A program made the translations under genes and the position numbers. A model generated the notes under the pieces. The model ran no database searches. It saw only the letters and a list, made by a program, of their open reading frames with translations, and was not told the DNA's origin. From assembly GCA_964406945.1 (NCBI GenBank), contig CAYOTO010000002.1:93333-157332 (forward strand): a stretch of DNA of 64,000 bases, given 5' to 3'. This DNA comes from UBA2266 sp964406945. Lineage in GTDB: Bacteria; Planctomycetota; Phycisphaerae; Sedimentisphaerales; Anaerobacaceae. Of the stretch, positions 62,656-64,000 are shown piece after piece; position 1 is the first letter of the stretch; the number at the start of each line of letters is the position of its first letter.

Positions 62656-64000
62656 CTATGAGTCTGTTTCCTCGCCACCTTGACCTTGCGCCGCACGAAG
62701 AAGTTGCAGCAAAACTTCATGCAGTTTTTCCGCCGGACTGCCGGGAAAGCGTTTTGCATAAAGCTCGATCAATTTGACCCCCTCAGTGAACGTCTGACAG
62801 GCTTCTTCTCGATCACCTTGAGCCAGCAGTATAGTACCAAGCGTGCTGAGACTTCTTGCTAGTTCCGGCGCATATCGGGCCGGGTTGGCCCGGGCAAGCC
62901 TGCGGTAAATATCCACGGATTCGCGGCTCACATCTAGGGCGCGGCATGCATCACCGACCGAATGCAGACAATCTGACAGGTTGTTCAGACCCATGGCTAA
63001 ATCCGGCTCGTGGCGGGCCGGGTTCGCCCGGGCAAGCCCGCGGTAAATATCCACGGACTTGCGGATCGCCTCCAGTGCACCCTGGGCGTCACCGAGCGAA
63101 CGTAGATGATTTGACAGATTGTTCAGACTCCCGGCCAGAGCCTGCTCGTACCGGGCCGGGTTCGCCCGGGCAAGCCCGCGGTAAATATCCACGGACTCGC
63201 GGCTCGCCTCCAGTGCACCCTGGGTATCACCGACCGAACGCAGATGATTTGACAGATTGTTCAGACTCCCGGCTAGGTCCTGCTCGTACCGGGCCGGGTT
63301 CGCCTGGGCAAGCTTGCGGTGAATATCCACGGACTCGCGGCTCGCCTCCAGTGCACCCTGGGCATCACCGACCGAACGCAGATGATTTGACAGATTGTTT
63401 AGACTCCCGGCCAGGTTCGGCTCGTACCAGGCCGGGTTTGCCCGGGCAAGCCTGCGGTAAATATCCACGGACTCGTGTAGCGCACCTTCTGCATTACCGA
63501 CCGCATGTAGACTAATAGACACATTGTTCAAAAGCCTGGCACGCTTCTCAGGCGCATCCTCGTTATCAAGGACGAGCCGCTCGGCGGCGATGACCATTGG
63601 CAGCAGTCCCATCGGCAGCATTGCATCGGCGCCGATCAAGTCGTCAATAAGCCTGGACCGTTCGAGATTTCCCTCGACGGCGCGGACGCACCAGTCTCTG
63701 ATATACTCGTCGCGCATTCCCAGTACAACCTCCGAGTCGTAGCTGATTCTTCCAATCCGCTCGACGCCGTCAGTCGCACTTTCCAATATCGCGGTCCAGA
63801 CCAGTTCGGCGGCCGTATCCGGACTTGCGCTCAGCACCTTCACAACAAAGCACGCCGCGACAATATCGGGTCCGGGTGCGTCGATCCGTTGACCGTTGCG
63901 TACAAGTGCCGCATGTTGCAGTTTCCTGTCAATCCTGTCGGCATTCCCTAGTGCTCCGTCACAATTAATAATTTGGGTATTGAGTGCCCAAATGCCGATG
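62656..64000 (-). CDS. Tetratricopeptide-repeat protein, 5' end outside the window
   Basis: The frame is open from base 64000 down to TAG at 62656-62658, so the N-terminus lies outside; the GTG at 63843 is internal. At least 448 residues are visible. Residues before the repeats include IINCDGALGNADRIDRKLQH and a helical region. Five near-identical units of 46 residues follow (ESVDIYRRLARANPARYEP, then LNNLSNHLRSVGDAQGALE). Such arrays occur in large regulatory or conflict-related ATPases with TPR tails, but the missing N-terminal domain prevents a call. The C-terminus is EGVKLIELYAKRFPGSPAEK plus a helix. Confidence 0.82.
   Translation of the reverse strand, partial: IGIWALNTQIINCDGALGNADRIDRKLQHAALVRNGQRIDAPGPDIVAACFVVKVLSASPDTAAELVWTAILESATDGVERIGRISYDSEVVLGMRDEYIRDWCVRAVEGNLERSRLIDDLIGADAMLPMGLLPMVIAAERLVLDNEDAPEKRARLLNNVSISLHAVGNAEGALHESVDIYRRLARANPAWYEPNLAGSLNNLSNHLRSVGDAQGALEASRESVDIHRKLAQANPARYEQDLAGSLNNLSNHLRSVGDTQGALEASRESVDIYRGLARANPARYEQALAGSLNNLSNHLRSLGDAQGALEAIRKSVDIYRGLARANPARHEPDLAMGLNNLSDCLHSVGDACRALDVSRESVDIYRRLARANPARYAPELARSLSTLGTILLAQGDREEACQTFTEGVKLIELYAKRFPGSPAEKLHEVLLQLLRAAQGQGGEETDS
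62860..63530. repeat. Tandem array of 138-bp units inside the TPR gene
   Basis: The landmark GTAAATATCC (GTGAATATCC in one copy) recurs at 62905, 63043, 63181, 63319 and 63457, exactly 138 bases apart. The units are almost identical at DNA level, as expected after recent duplication or gene conversion. Confidence 0.88.

Noticed and set aside
62860..63530. Regular repeats considered as a CRISPR array
   Set aside because: The 138-bp units are coding, continuous in frame and lack spacers; they encode TPR motifs.

Overview
The window looks like part of a metagenome-assembled genome of a planctomycete, most likely a member of the Phycisphaerae (Sedimentisphaerales-like). The support is indirect. 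There are large secreted proteins that carry dockerin-like modules, lamin-tail and CotH domains, beta-helices and LamG. There is a fused AroD-AroE shikimate enzyme, a prepilin-motif surface protein, many secreted carbohydrate-active proteins and Tat/prepilin machinery. No rRNA or ribosomal-protein genes are present to confirm the placement. A 100-base N gap at 9146-9245 is flanked by two identical 55-base copies, so the window is a scaffold join.

Layout. 1-9.0 kb: a left-truncated, AT-richer gene, then pyrK with an unusual Gln-rich N-terminus, a galactokinase-family gene, a sodium/solute symporter, and a run tsaD-larB-nnrD-AhpD-like, all on the minus strand. 9.3-13.7 kb: a 1477-residue secreted CotH/lamin-tail protein, divergent from a beta-CASP ribonuclease-like gene. 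15.4-22.7 kb: a minus-strand operon from a clear sigma70-type promoter (22652-22680) with a nitrilase-family gene, tatA, tatC (with a 300-residue acidic tail), a B12-type radical SAM gene and an SF2 helicase with C-terminal membrane helices. 22.8-33.5 kb: secreted and surface proteins for polysaccharide handling (prepilin-type, beta-helix, sialidase-like plus beta-helix, DUF362 plus SMP-30 propeller). This region also holds two adjacent genes with internal deletions: a nucleoside-hydrolase remnant fused to a GH5-like domain, and a frameshifted DUF5060 gene. 33.7-39 kb: a PAS-like/zinc protein, tspO, a release-factor-like gene, a beta-helix protein, tRNA-Leu(UAG) and xseB/xseA.

39-48 kb: a C39-like membrane protein, a methyltransferase, a radical SAM/SPASM enzyme and a glycosyltransferase, then a PNPOx-family gene, two unknowns and comEC. 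47.7-53.4 kb (minus): an OmpA-like lipoprotein, prepilin peptidase, argG, a membrane-anchored Pro/Glu-rich protein and the bifunctional aroDE. 53.7-62.6 kb (plus): a 1314-residue C10 peptidase-type modular exoprotein behind a near-consensus promoter that contains a perfect palindrome, then aroB, a DRE-TIM aldolase, a Tat-exported TIM-barrel protein and a secreted clan-A glycosidase-like protein. 62.7-64 kb: a TPR gene built of nearly identical 138-bp units that runs off the right edge.

How the genes fit together. Galactokinase and the symporter suggest sugar uptake. AroDE and AroB give three shikimate-pathway steps. The Tat operon can export the twin-arginine protein at 60.3 kb, and the prepilin peptidase can process the prepilin-type protein at 22.9 kb. 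Much of the rest is secretory machinery and exoproteins for scavenging polymers. No CRISPR array, insertion sequence or prophage was seen.
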